DNA of 64,000 nt, taken from NCBI RefSeq assembly GCF_040958695.1, contig NZ_CP162599.1, forward strand, positions 530,001 to 594,000. Direction: 5' to 3'. This DNA is from Ornithinibacillus sp. 4-3. Its GTDB lineage: Bacteria > Bacillota > Bacilli > Bacillales > Amphibacillaceae. Below the pieces are notes generated by a model. It had not been told where the DNA came from. It was given only the letters and a program-made list of their open reading frames with translations, and did not search any database. A program made the translations under genes and the position numbers. Positions 44,769-53,776 of this stretch are shown here, in pieces. The first letter of the stretch is position 1. The number at the start of each line of letters is the position of its first letter.

Positions 44769-46334
44769 ATGAAAAGATTAAGCAGTGTTTTAGTCATATT
44801 AGTATTATTAATTTTAGCAGCATGTGGGGAAGATAAATCTGATTCAAATAAGGAGAATGGTAATGAGGATAATCAACTTAAAGTTGCTATTATTCAACAA
44901 CCTTCTACTTTTGATCCACATATGACTTCAGAATCAATTGTTCGAGATACAAGTGTGAACGTCTATGAAACGCTAATTACATTGAACGCTGATTACCAGC
45001 CAGTGACGATGCTAGCTGAATCAGTAGATGAAAGCGAAGATGGAAAAGTTTATACCTTTAAATTGAGAGAAGGGGTAAAGTTTCATAATGGTAAGGAAAT
45101 GACTTCAGAGGATGTTTTAGCATCTATGAATCGTTGGAAAGAAAAATCTCCAATTGCTAGAGAAAATTTGGATACTGCTACATTTGAAGCGACAGATGAG
45201 TATACGGTTGTGTTAAATTTAGAAAAAAGTAGACTGGACACGTTAGAATTATTAGCTGGACAAGATTATGCTCCAGCAATTATGCCTAAGGAAATTATAG
45301 AAGAGGCAGGGGAAGAATTTGTAAGTGAATTTATTGGGACTGGACCATTTAAATTTGAGGAATGGAAGCAGGATCAATATATTCATTTAAGTGCATTTGA
45401 AGATTATGCCGCTGTAGATGCCCCAGCAGATGGTTTATCTGGTAAAAAAGAAGCGCTTGTAGATGATATTTATTTCTATATCACCAAAGATACATCAACT
45501 TTATTAGCAGGATTACAATCTGGAGAATTTGATATTGCAGGAACGAGCATTGGATTTAACAATTATGAAATCATAAAGAATGATCCAAATATTGATATTT
45601 ATAGTGCGTATTTTGGAACAATGAATCTTGTTTATAATAAGAAAACAGGTCCATTTAAAGATATTAAGATGCGTGAAGCAGTGAATATTGGTTTAAATGT
45701 AGATGATATTATGCTAAGTGCATTCGCTTATGAAGAGCTTTATAAAATGAATTCAAGTTATATTAATGAAAATGTTAAGAATTGGTATAGTGAAGAAGGA
45801 AAAGAAGCTTATAATCAAAATGATCAAGAAAAAGCAAAACAATTAATAAAAGAAGCTGGTTACGATGGAGAAGAAATAAAGTTGCTGACAAGTCGTGATA
45901 TTCAGTACCATTACGACATTGCCGTTGTTGTTCAAGAGCAATTAAAACAATTAGGGATGAATGTAAAACTTGAAGTATATGACTGGGCATCGCATTTAGA
46001 GGTACGTGATAATCCAGATGAATGGCATTTATCAACAGCAGGATTAAACTTTGCGACAACACCTTCACAATTAGTTTCATTGAATCCGAATTGGTCTGGT
46101 TGGTTAGATGATCAAAAAATACCAGAATTAATGAAATCCATTACGGAAGCTGATTCGCTAGAAGAAGGTAAAGCGCTTTGGGATGAATTACAAGGTTATG
46201 CTTGGAATGAGTATTTGCCGTTAACCCAGTTTGGTTCTGTCCCAGTATTATTAGCAGCACGTAATAATGTAGAAGGTTTAACAATTATGGATAGACCGAT
46301 ATTGATGCCTTTATGGAATGCGGAAATTAAATAG
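44769..46334 (+). CDS. Oligopeptide-type ABC transporter solute-binding lipoprotein (paralogue 4)
   Basis: 521 residues, SBP family 5. Lipobox LAAC in MKRLSSVLVILVLLILAAC, then an Asp/Asn/Glu linker. It shares the pattern of the three proteins at 12.8-18.1 kb (DGKVYTFKLREGVKFHNGKEM, FIGTGPFKFEEWKQDQYIHLS, LEVYDW) but is more distant. GAGGAGG precedes ATG 44769. A DUF917 and an AroM gene follow in the same direction, suggesting import and processing of a modified amino-acid-like ligand. No permease or ATPase genes adjacent. Confidence 0.9.
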   Translation: MKRLSSVLVILVLLILAACGEDKSDSNKENGNEDNQLKVAIIQQPSTFDPHMTSESIVRDTSVNVYETLITLNADYQPVTMLAESVDESEDGKVYTFKLREGVKFHNGKEMTSEDVLASMNRWKEKSPIARENLDTATFEATDEYTVVLNLEKSRLDTLELLAGQDYAPAIMPKEIIEEAGEEFVSEFIGTGPFKFEEWKQDQYIHLSAFEDYAAVDAPADGLSGKKEALVDDIYFYITKDTSTLLAGLQSGEFDIAGTSIGFNNYEIIKNDPNIDIYSAYFGTMNLVYNKKTGPFKDIKMREAVNIGLNVDDIMLSAFAYEELYKMNSSYINENVKNWYSEEGKEAYNQNDQEKAKQLIKEAGYDGEEIKLLTSRDIQYHYDIAVVVQEQLKQLGMNVKLEVYDWASHLEVRDNPDEWHLSTAGLNFATTPSQLVSLNPNWSGWLDDQKIPELMKSITEADSLEEGKALWDELQGYAWNEYLPLTQFGSVPVLLAARNNVEGLTIMDRPILMPLWNAEIK

Positions 46335-46340
46335 AAAAAA

Positions 46341-46382
46341 TGTAGTAGGTGCTCGATATGATTGTACCTACTACAAGTTTTT
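46341..46382 (+). terminator. Terminator after paralogue 4
   Basis: TGTAGTAGGT pairs perfectly with ACCTACTACA, then AGTTTTT. Read-through is needed if DUF917 is to share the promoter. Confidence 0.85.
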
Positions 46383-46434
46383 AGACATTATTTTAAAAGA
46401 CAGTGAAGGAATTACTTAAAAGAGGTGTGAGTGC

Positions 46435-47487
46435 ATGTCAAGAAAAAAATTAGTAGCTGAGATTGCAAAAAAAGCGGTATATGGTGGTTGTATACTAGGT
46501 GGGGGTGGTGGTGGCTGGATCCAAAGAGGCTTAGAAAGATCAAAGCTTGCTTTTGACCTTGGACAGGTGGAATTGGTCACAATTGATGAATTGGCAGATG
46601 ATGATTATGTAGTTTGTGTTTCATCTGTAGGTGCGCCTTCAGCGGAAGAGAGCTATGTAGATAGTGAACAACTTGTTCGTACCATTAGAAGAATGCAGCA
46701 AGAGTTTGATAAACCTATTAAAGCAATTATGACAAATGAAAATGGCGCAAACGGCACAGTGAACGGCTGGATTCAAAGTGCTGCAACGGGATTACCTTTA
46801 TTGGACGCTCCATGCAACGGGCGAGCACATCCTACAGGAACAATGGGCTCACTAAATTTATCTGAAATAGAAGGATATACTTCTATTCAAACTTTTGCAG
46901 GAGGAAAAGGGGAAAGAGAAGTAGAAGGAACGATAAAAGCTACTTTAAACTCAGCTTCCTCGATAACGAGACAAATGTCGGTACAAGCTGGTGGCACAGT
47001 TGGAGTATGTCGTAACCCTGTACAAGTTAAATATATAAAAGAACATGCTGCTCTTGGAGGAATTACCCAAGCTATTGGACTTGGAGAAGCATTTTTCGCT
47101 GCTGAACCTGGTATAGAACGTATACGAGCATCTGCTCAATTTTTAAATGGTGAGGTACTTCGTTCTGGAAAAATCACAAGCTATGAATTAAGTAAATCCG
47201 GTGGGTTTGATGTAGGAGTACTTTACATTGATGATTTAGAGCTAACAATATGGAATGAGTATATGACTGCAGAAATAGCTGGAGAAAGAGTAGGGAGTTT
47301 TCCAGATTTAATCATGACTTTTGATACGAAGACAGGTAATCCACTTGTAAGCGCGGAAATAAAAGAAGGCATGGATGTTACTGTTATTAATGTGCTTAAA
47401 GAAAATTTAAAGCTAAGTTCAACGATGTTTAATGAAAAACTGCTACGAGTAATTGAACCAATTATTAATAAAAAAATCATAGATTAA
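46435..47487 (+). CDS. DUF917 protein (S-methyl thiohydantoin desulfurase-like domain)
   Basis: 350 residues. The glycine-rich N-terminus AVYGGCILGGGGGGWIQRG, the segment SSVGAPSAEESYVDSEQ, MTNENGANGTVNGWIQSAATGLPLLDAPCNGRAHPTGTMGS and the C-terminal FPDLIMTFDTKTGNPLVSAEI match DUF917, a family related to hydantoinase-like proteins. The biochemical role is not settled; association with a peptide-type binding protein points to catabolism of a hydantoin- or amino-acid-like compound. GAGGTGTG precedes ATG 46435. The AroM gene follows after 40 bases. Confidence 0.88.
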   Translation: MSRKKLVAEIAKKAVYGGCILGGGGGGWIQRGLERSKLAFDLGQVELVTIDELADDDYVVCVSSVGAPSAEESYVDSEQLVRTIRRMQQEFDKPIKAIMTNENGANGTVNGWIQSAATGLPLLDAPCNGRAHPTGTMGSLNLSEIEGYTSIQTFAGGKGEREVEGTIKATLNSASSITRQMSVQAGGTVGVCRNPVQVKYIKEHAALGGITQAIGLGEAFFAAEPGIERIRASAQFLNGEVLRSGKITSYELSKSGGFDVGVLYIDDLELTIWNEYMTAEIAGERVGSFPDLIMTFDTKTGNPLVSAEIKEGMDVTVINVLKENLKLSSTMFNEKLLRVIEPIINKKIID

Positions 47488-47527
47488 TAATCAATCTTAA
47501 ATAATGTAGAATAAAGGGGTGAATGGA

Positions 47528-48187
47528 ATGATAAAAAAGACCATTGGCGTTTTAACAATAGGACAATCTCCTCGCACAGATATTGTTCCATCCTTTCAAG
47601 CAATTTTAGGCGATGATGTTTGTATTAAAGAAGCTGGTGGACTAGATCGACTTACAGAGCAAGAAATTGCTAATGTGTACCCAGACGAAGGGGATACTGT
47701 ATATATTTCTAGATTAAGAGATGGAAGCTCTGTGAAAATGGGTAAATCTAAAATCCTTCCTTTATTACAAAAGGAAATAAACGAATTGGAAAAAGAAGCT
47801 TCCATCATCATTGTTTTATGCACTGGTGAGCTACAAGCATTATCTTCAAATAAAACGATGATTTTTCCAGATGCGATATTAAAAAATATTGTAGCCGCTA
47901 CACTTCAGTTAGGTACACTTGGTCTGATCATCCCATTAGAGGAACAAAAAGAGAAGATGCTTCAAAGATGGAAGAACTTCCCGGTATTCGTTGAAGTAGC
48001 ATCTCCATATGCGAAAAGCGATGTAGAACAAGCGGCTAAAAAACTAAAGGAAAAAGGTGCATCTTTAATTGTTTTAAGTTGTATGGGATATAATGAACGA
48101 CATAAAGAGGAAGCAATACAAGGTAGTTCACTTCCCGTACTATTACCTAAAACGTTAATTGCGAAAATAGCATCAGAGTATTTATAA
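47528..48187 (+). CDS. AroM-family protein
   Basis: 219 residues. The family signature IGVLTIGQSPRTDIVPSF is at the N-terminus; EAGGLDRLTEQEI, LCTGELQ and LSCMGYNERHKE follow. AroM proteins have a racemase/asparaginase-like fold with paired cysteines (here in LCTG and SCMG), but no activity is established. AroM next to DUF917 is a recurring pair in Firmicutes and Proteobacteria. ATG 47528 follows AAAGGGG; GTG 47519 overlaps that site. A strong terminator ends the unit. Confidence 0.87.
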   Translation: MIKKTIGVLTIGQSPRTDIVPSFQAILGDDVCIKEAGGLDRLTEQEIANVYPDEGDTVYISRLRDGSSVKMGKSKILPLLQKEINELEKEASIIIVLCTGELQALSSNKTMIFPDAILKNIVAATLQLGTLGLIIPLEEQKEKMLQRWKNFPVFVEVASPYAKSDVEQAAKKLKEKGASLIVLSCMGYNERHKEEAIQGSSLPVLLPKTLIAKIASEYL

Positions 48188-48198
48188 GAATAATTTTT

Positions 48199-48233
48199 AA
48201 CAGCTGACTCCATTTTGGTAGTCAGCTGTTTTT
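48199..48233 (+). terminator. Intrinsic terminator after the AroM gene
   Basis: AACAGCTGACT pairs perfectly with AGTCAGCTGTT, then TTT. Confidence 0.9.
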
Positions 48234-48416
48234 AATCATCTTTTATCAAGTAACCTTTTCGCTATGATTTTATATCCTTTTGGAAGTTCATCTAAGGCAG
48301 AGAAGATCTTTAGAAACTCTATCTTTAACGACAAATAATATAGAAAATGATTATTTGAATGCACATCATTTTAATGATAACATTGCGGAAAAGAATGGCA
48401 ACAAGGAGGATGAAAA

Positions 48417-48899
48417 TTGGAAATTCACAAAGTGAAAGGCTCTGATTATTATTTGGTTTCTCCATTAATTAATGAGTGGTGGGGTGGAAGAAATATGGCT
48501 GATAAGTTACTAAAACTATTTTTCGACCATTTCACAAACACAAGTTTCGTAGCTGAAAAGGACGGAAATCTTATTGGTTTCTTAATAGGTTTTCTTTCCC
48601 AATCTCATCCAAATGAAGCATATATACATTTTGTTGGTGTTAGCCCTGACCATAGAAAGTGTAGCCTAGGTAAACATTTATACAATCAATTTTTCAAAGT
48701 GGCTCAGCAGAACGGAAGAAATATTGTTCGCTGTATAACATCTCCTGTTAATAAAGGTTCGATTGCTTTTCATACCAAAATGGGATTTGCTATTGAAGAA
48801 GGAGATAAAAAGGTTGATGATATATGGGTAAATAAAGACTATGATGGGCCAGACCAAGATAGAGTTTTATTTGTGAAATATTTGACTGAACAAGAGTAG
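48417..48899 (+). CDS. GNAT-family N-acetyltransferase
   Basis: 160 residues. FVAEKDGNLIGFLIGFLSQSHPNEAYIHFVGVSPDHRKCSLGKHLYNQFF gives the core strands and acetyl-CoA loop, where the usual R/Q-x-x-G-x-G/A reads RKCSLG. The C-terminal SPVNKGSIAFHTKMGF is typical. Substrate unknown. TTG 48417 follows AAGGAGG by about 9 bases. Single gene. Confidence 0.87.
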   Translation: MEIHKVKGSDYYLVSPLINEWWGGRNMADKLLKLFFDHFTNTSFVAEKDGNLIGFLIGFLSQSHPNEAYIHFVGVSPDHRKCSLGKHLYNQFFKVAQQNGRNIVRCITSPVNKGSIAFHTKMGFAIEEGDKKVDDIWVNKDYDGPDQDRVLFVKYLTEQE

Positions 48900-49051
48900 A
48901 AAACCAGTTACTGCTGTAATGCAAAAGTTCAGGTGATTATCTCAATAGCTGCTTTACATTTAAATAGGAACTTCCTTACATAAAGACGAAAGATTGCTTT
49001 CATTATAGGTGGGAGGTTCCCGCTTCAAACATCTACTAAATAAGGAAGAGT

Positions 49052-49945
49052 TTACATTTTATCTAATAGTCGCTTGGCAATAACTTTGTATTCCTCTGGT
49101 CCAATTCCAGGAGCAAATTCTTCTGGAAGCTCATCTAAGTCAGGAATTGGATGACCCTTAGGAACTCCTTCTTGAACGATTAATCTTTCACCATTTGTTG
49201 GGTTATCGCCCTTCCATATTTGTTTAATGCCATTATATTCTCCGGTATCATTCCAGGTAAATAGGACATTTCCTAGTCCTCTTTCTTCAAACTTTCGAGC
49301 ATGGTCAAAAACAGTATTATCTAAGTTTGGAATAGGGAGCATCTTTGTGACATTAGCACCAGTAATAATCTCTAAGGCTTTAGCATAAGCAAGGGCATGT
49401 GTACCTCCTCGGACAAGTAAATAACCAATCAATTCTCTAGCAGTAGGATGATTTGTCATTTCGTATACCCGCATTTTGTGTGTGCGAGCTCCACATTCGA
49501 GAAAAAAGTTATGCAGTAAATCAAGCACTAAATTTCCACTTGAGAACACATTAAATCCTGTCCATGGGCTCCCCATCGAATCAGTTACTAGTGTGGTTTG
49601 TGCAGTTGCAATAAAAGCGGCCGTATTTCGCATATCCTTCGCCTGATGCATCGGTGTTAAATCAGGAGGAGCATCAAATGTGGTTCCTTTTTGTATTAGA
49701 TTAATAGCATTTGAAACAAGCTCGACATGACCGAATTCTTCCGCAGTAATACTAGCAACTAAATCGTAGAAAGGCTTGAACTTTTTCTTTTGTCGGAAGT
49801 TAAAGGATTGGAACATATAATTGTTTAGTGTGGACATTTCACCAAATTTCCCGCCAAGTAATTCTTGAACTGCAGCTGCTGCATTTGCGTCTCCGTATGT
49901 TGGGACAGGCAGATCAATTGCTAGTTTATTTATTCGTTTAAACAA
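49052..49945 (-). CDS. Manganese catalase
   Basis: 297 residues, ferritin-like di-manganese catalase (YdbD-like). Metal ligand segments are GKFGEMSTLNNYMFQSF (Glu), TAEEFGHVELVSNAI (Glu, His) near 70, and LECGARTHKMRVYEMTNHPTARELIGYLLVRGGTHALAY (Glu, His) near 150-190. It detoxifies hydrogen peroxide. TTG 49945 follows GAGGAG. The DUF2642 gene ends 5 bases upstream and is co-transcribed, a pairing that suggests a spore or stationary-phase role. Confidence 0.93.
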   Translation of the reverse strand: MFKRINKLAIDLPVPTYGDANAAAAVQELLGGKFGEMSTLNNYMFQSFNFRQKKKFKPFYDLVASITAEEFGHVELVSNAINLIQKGTTFDAPPDLTPMHQAKDMRNTAAFIATAQTTLVTDSMGSPWTGFNVFSSGNLVLDLLHNFFLECGARTHKMRVYEMTNHPTARELIGYLLVRGGTHALAYAKALEIITGANVTKMLPIPNLDNTVFDHARKFEERGLGNVLFTWNDTGEYNGIKQIWKGDNPTNGERLIVQEGVPKGHPIPDLDELPEEFAPGIGPEEYKVIAKRLLDKM

Positions 49946-49950
49946 TAATT

Positions 49951-50184
49951 TTACTCCTCTCTATAAGATGATTTTGTAATCCAAACGATTTTTTCCATAC
50001 GAATGTAAAAAGGTGTACGTTGAACAGTAACAACAATGTAATCAGGCATCACCTGTGTTAATTTTCCTTGTACAGGATTATTGGTTGTCTGAACCACGAT
50101 ATTCTTATTTAGACATTCTGATAGCATTTGATAGAAATAGGAATCAATGTGATTAACCAGTTGCACCGAAGTATGATTTTTCAA
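49951..50184 (-). CDS. DUF2642 family small protein (spore-coat-associated type)
   Basis: 77 residues: QLVNHIDSYFYQMLSECLNKNIVVQTT then PVQGKLTQVMPDYIVVTVQRTPFYIRMEKIVWI, the pattern of DUF2642 proteins found in Bacillus spore coats. TTG 50184, 8-9 bases after AAAGGAGG, is chosen; a longer frame from 50292 adds an implausible run of phenylalanines coded by the hairpin-rich flank. Immediately upstream of manganese catalase. Confidence 0.78.
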   Translation of the reverse strand: MKNHTSVQLVNHIDSYFYQMLSECLNKNIVVQTTNNPVQGKLTQVMPDYIVVTVQRTPFYIRMEKIVWITKSSYREE

Positions 50185-50309
50185 GCTAGCATCCTCCTTT
50201 ATGATATTTACCCATATTGTATGAAACGCCCAGATAAGTGTGCTTGAAAAGAAGAAGAAAAAGAAAAAAATCCAAGTATGATTGAAGAACACTTGGATTT
50301 TATAAAGGA

Positions 50310-51490
50310 TTAAATTTTCTTTTTATCTAGCATGAACAAACAGGTGATAACAGCTAATAAACAGCAAGCGAAAATGATAATTCCCATCGGGGTAGCGCTT
50401 TGCTCACCTGCTATTCCAACAAGTGGGGAAACAATTGCTCCACCGGCAAAAGGAAGGATACCGAGTAAGGCTGATGCACTTCCGACAATTTTTCCTTGTC
50501 GATTCATGGCGAGTGAAAAGCCGGTAGTACTAACAACCCCGACACTGGATACGACCATGAAAAAGGCCAGCATAATCGTCCATAAAGGTAAATGTAAAAA
50601 TACAACAAATAAAAGTAAAATACTTCCTGAGAAGCCAAATAGGATTCCGGTACGTAATAAAATAATTTTCTCAAAGCGAGAAGTAAGTCTAGCACTTACT
50701 TAATGATTCCTAAACCATTTAAAGCAAAGACTAAAGAAAATTGCTGTGGAGTTACATCATAGATACGCTGTAAGACAAACGGTGATGCAGCGATATAAGC
50801 GAACATACTACTAGAAATAAAAGCCTGCGATAAGACAACACCCATAAATTGTCTATCTTTAAATAATGTTCCAAATGAACGATAAGCGGAAAAAGCATTC
50901 TCTTTAATTCTATTTTCTTCTGGTAATGTTTCAGGTAAAAAGAAAACAACTGATAGGAACATAACCAAACCTATAATACCTAGAATGTAAAAGACAGCAT
51001 GCCAAGTCACCCAATTTAAAACAATGCCACCAAAGATAGGTGCTAAAATTGGCGCTGCACCATTCACAATGGCTAATAAAGCAATAAATTTAGTAAGATC
51101 TTTCCCATAATAAATATCACGAGCAATAACAATTCCAGCGGCTCCGGTGAGTCCTTGGAAAAATCTTAAAATAATAAACGCCCAAATATTTGTGCTTAAT
51201 CCACAAAGAATGGAAGCAACCATATATAGGAGAAGAGTAATCAATAATGGTTTTCTTCGACCTTGTAAATCACTTAATGGACCGAATAAAAGTTGCCCTG
51301 CTGCTAATCCGAGCAAACAGGCAGTAATACTTAATTGTCCAAGAGAAGCGCTAGCTTGTAAATCATTGGTAACATCTGGTAATCCTGGTAAATACATATC
51401 CATAGATAATGGGCCAAAAGCAGTTAATGATCCTAGTATCAGTACTAATAAAATTTTATTTTGTTGTTTAGTATGTAATGCTGTTTGCAA
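50310..51490 (-). pseudogene. Bcr/CflA-type MFS drug transporter, disrupted by a frameshift
   Basis: The first piece (51490 to about 50699) gives about 263 residues of a Bcr/CflA transporter: GSLTAFGPLSMDMYLPGLP, the motif GPLSDLQGRRKPLL and eight or so membrane segments, then NGLGIIK and a TAA. A second frame on the same strand continues from about 50691 to 50310 with SARLTSRFEKIILLRTGILFGFSG and MLAFFMVVSSVGVVSTTGFSLAMNRQGKIVGSAS, the normal last third. Together they make the usual length of about 400. A small loss of bases near 50691-50699 explains both the stop and the frame change. TTG 51490 after AAGAGGG is the likely start. A sequencing error cannot be excluded. Confidence 0.85.
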
Positions 51491-51790
51491 CGATAAATAC
51501 CCTCTTTTCAAACATTCTTACATTGTATCATATCAAGTGAAGGTATTAGCAGAAGAAAAAATATTCCAGATTTTTTAAGTTTATTTTGTTAATGATAGAG
51601 GTAAGGATACTCTGTTAAAGGAAAATAAAACAGATTGTATGGAGCTTATTTTACAAGTAGATGACATCGTTTCGTTATTTTTACAATTAAGTAACAAAAC
51701 ATAAAGTTTTTCAGTTTAATGTATTGGATATAGGGTATATGTAAAATAACTTGACGGGTACAGTCATTAACACCTAGGAGGAAGACGTCT

Positions 51791-52039
51791 ATGGAACAAA
51801 ATAAAGTGGTTGTTTATGTAAGTGATCATTGTTCTACATCAGAACAACTAGTTGCATATTTAGATAAACACAAAATTTCATATGAAGTAAGAAACGTGAC
51901 GAGTAATTATGCCTATTTACTGGAATTGCAAGAGAAGGGAATGTATGGAACACCGGTGACTTATTTCGCAGAACAAAATCAATTTGTATTAGGATTTCCA
52001 AAAGATAAAATAGCTGATATGTTAGGAATTAATTTTTAA
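51791..52039 (+). CDS. Glutaredoxin-like small protein
   Basis: 82 residues with a thioredoxin-like core: VVVYVSDHCSTSEQLVAYLDKHKISYEVRNV, the cis-proline in MYGTPVTYF and a short C-terminal helix (DKIADMLGINF). The active-site CxxC is CSTS, so only the N-terminal cysteine (Cys14) remains, a monothiol-type site that could serve bacillithiol/bacilliredoxin-like chemistry. TAGGAGGAAG precedes ATG 51791. Stand-alone gene. Confidence 0.8.
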   Translation: MEQNKVVVYVSDHCSTSEQLVAYLDKHKISYEVRNVTSNYAYLLELQEKGMYGTPVTYFAEQNQFVLGFPKDKIADMLGINF

Positions 52040-52158
52040 TCTAATTTTATAAAAAACAACAAATACTCCTGTAATTGCTTTGCTTTTTCTGCTCACATCT
52101 CTTTAAAATACTGCATATATTATAGATAAGAAAAAGAAGGGAAAAGAGGTGTGCTTTC

Positions 52159-52623
52159 ATGTTTAATCGTCCAGACCATACAACATATTTTGGAGAAAAT
52201 CAGCAAAGTTCATATATAAATCCACCATATAGAGACAGCCAATATCCACCAACCATGCCTCCAGCAGACTATTATAATGAACCATCTCAATTAGAAGGAT
52301 GGTACTCAACACCGCCGTCACCAAATGATTTTATGAATCATTCACAAGTGCCATATCCTTATCACTCATTTTTTCCTGGTGGATATCCGCCGAATCAGCC
52401 GCCTATACCAGGGCAATGGAATGCTCCTACACAGGCAGCATATAATCAACCAAATCATTCCCCACCATCTAATTCTAGTCCAAGTTTTATGAGCCAATTT
52501 CAACAAGCTAGTGGCCAAATTGACTTTAATAAAATGTTATCAACAGTCGGACAGTTAGCGAATACGGTGCAACAGGTTGCTCCGATGATTCAACAATTTA
52601 GTGCATTGTTCAAAAGAGTATAG
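52159..52623 (+). CDS. YppG-like protein
   Basis: 154 residues. Residues 1-105 are low-complexity, rich in Pro, Tyr, Asn and Ser (PPYRDSQYPPTMPPADYY). The C-terminal part, PSFMSQFQQASGQIDFNKMLSTVGQLANTVQQVAPMIQQFSALFKR, is the YppG family signature. Such proteins occur in sporulating Bacillaceae, possibly in the coat; function not established. AGAGGTG precedes ATG 52159. Confidence 0.8.
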   Translation: MFNRPDHTTYFGENQQSSYINPPYRDSQYPPTMPPADYYNEPSQLEGWYSTPPSPNDFMNHSQVPYPYHSFFPGGYPPNQPPIPGQWNAPTQAAYNQPNHSPPSNSSPSFMSQFQQASGQIDFNKMLSTVGQLANTVQQVAPMIQQFSALFKRV

Positions 52624-52639
52624 AATCATGCCAGAAATG

Positions 52640-52670
52640 AAAAGCTAATACTATAAGATTTAGCTTTTCA
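52640..52670 (+). terminator. Intrinsic terminator after the YppG-like gene
   Basis: AAAAGCTAA pairs perfectly with TTAGCTTTT around an 11-base loop. Confidence 0.78.
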
Positions 52671-52713
52671 TCATTTGCGGATAGTAGTAAAACATGCGAA
52701 AGGAGTCGTGAAA

Positions 52714-53424
52714 GTGGTCGGGTGTCTTGTCATTCATGGATATACTGGTGGACCATATGAAGTAGAACCATTGGTAACTTATTTGAAACAGAAAACAGAT
52801 TGGAATATTGTAGTTCCAACACTTCCAGGACATGGAGAAAAGCTGGCATTAGAAAATATCTCACATGATAAATGGATTGAATCAGCAGAGGAAAACTTAT
52901 TGAAATTAAATGCAGAACATGAACAAGTTTATTTAATTGGATTTTCCATGGGAGGAATGATTGCAGCTTATTTGTCTGCAAAATATAAAGTAGATAAGCT
53001 TGTTCTTTTAGCACCAGCAGGAAAATACCTTTCATTCAAACAGATATCTGTTGAATTTGGCGAATTATTGATGGATGGCTTAAAAGGGAATTTAACAAAT
53101 AATTTAGTGTATAACCACTACCGAAAAAAATGGAAAACTGTTCCATTTAAATCAACTTTTGAATTTATGAAGTTAGTGAAGCATACAAGGCATTTCTTAA
53201 CAGAGATTAAAATACCTGTTTTTATCGCTCAAGGACAACTTGACAGCCTTGTTCCTGCAAAAACAATACATTATTTGGATAAAAAAATTGCTTCCACAGA
53301 GAAGGAATTTGTTTTATTTGATCGTTCTAAGCATATGATTTGTTTAGGGGACGACAAAAATACATTAAATGCAATGGTGCACAATTTTTTATTAAAAAAA
53401 TCAGTGCAAAAACAACTTACATGA
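52714..53424 (+). CDS. Alpha/beta-hydrolase, carboxylesterase (Est30-like)
   Basis: 236 residues. HGYTGGPYEVEPL is the oxyanion loop, GFSMGG the nucleophile elbow (Ser), and the C-terminal GQLDSLVPA and SKHMICLGDD give Asp and His. This fits the small monoacylglycerol lipase/carboxylesterase family of Bacillaceae. GTG 52714 is 8 bases after AAAGGAG; an in-frame TTG at 52675 precedes that site and is unlikely. Cytoplasmic; substrate unknown. Confidence 0.85.
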   Translation: MVGCLVIHGYTGGPYEVEPLVTYLKQKTDWNIVVPTLPGHGEKLALENISHDKWIESAEENLLKLNAEHEQVYLIGFSMGGMIAAYLSAKYKVDKLVLLAPAGKYLSFKQISVEFGELLMDGLKGNLTNNLVYNHYRKKWKTVPFKSTFEFMKLVKHTRHFLTEIKIPVFIAQGQLDSLVPAKTIHYLDKKIASTEKEFVLFDRSKHMICLGDDKNTLNAMVHNFLLKKSVQKQLT

Positions 53425-53536
53425 TATGAATAGACGGTGAATCTCGTATAGAAAAAATATTTCTGTAAGGAAATATGCATTTATAGTACCCATAAGAAAC
53501 AGAAGTATGTTAAAATATTATGACTGTGATTTTACC

Positions 53537-53564
53537 AAGGAATCGTTTTTGGATTCCTTTTTTC
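53537..53564 (+). terminator. Hairpin with T run in the 350-base gap before cshA
   Basis: AAGGAATC pairs with GATTCCTT around GTTTTTG, then TTTTTC. It is 113 bases after the esterase gene and about 210 before cshA. It may end esterase transcription or attenuate a long cshA leader. The rest of the gap (53425-53776) shows no gene. Confidence 0.65.
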
Positions 53565-53776
53565 AGGAGAAAGTCTTAACACTGCTCAAAAAAACAAGTA
53601 GTGATCGTCCGAATTTGATGAAGTAATGATTTGTAAAAACGATTTATTACATTATCCATTTGTATATATGGTCATATTGTCCATTTTTATAGAGAAAAAG
53701 TAGAAGGCTTTCCCAGCAAATACTTGGTGTAAATTAAGTTTAATTCTACAGCAGTAAAAAAGGAGAAGACTAATAA

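Noticed and set aside
50210..50230. Sigma-B-like GGGTAA box upstream of the DUF2642 and catalase genes
   Set aside because: The nearest GTTT-type -35 is only about 8 bases away, far short of the 12-15 needed.
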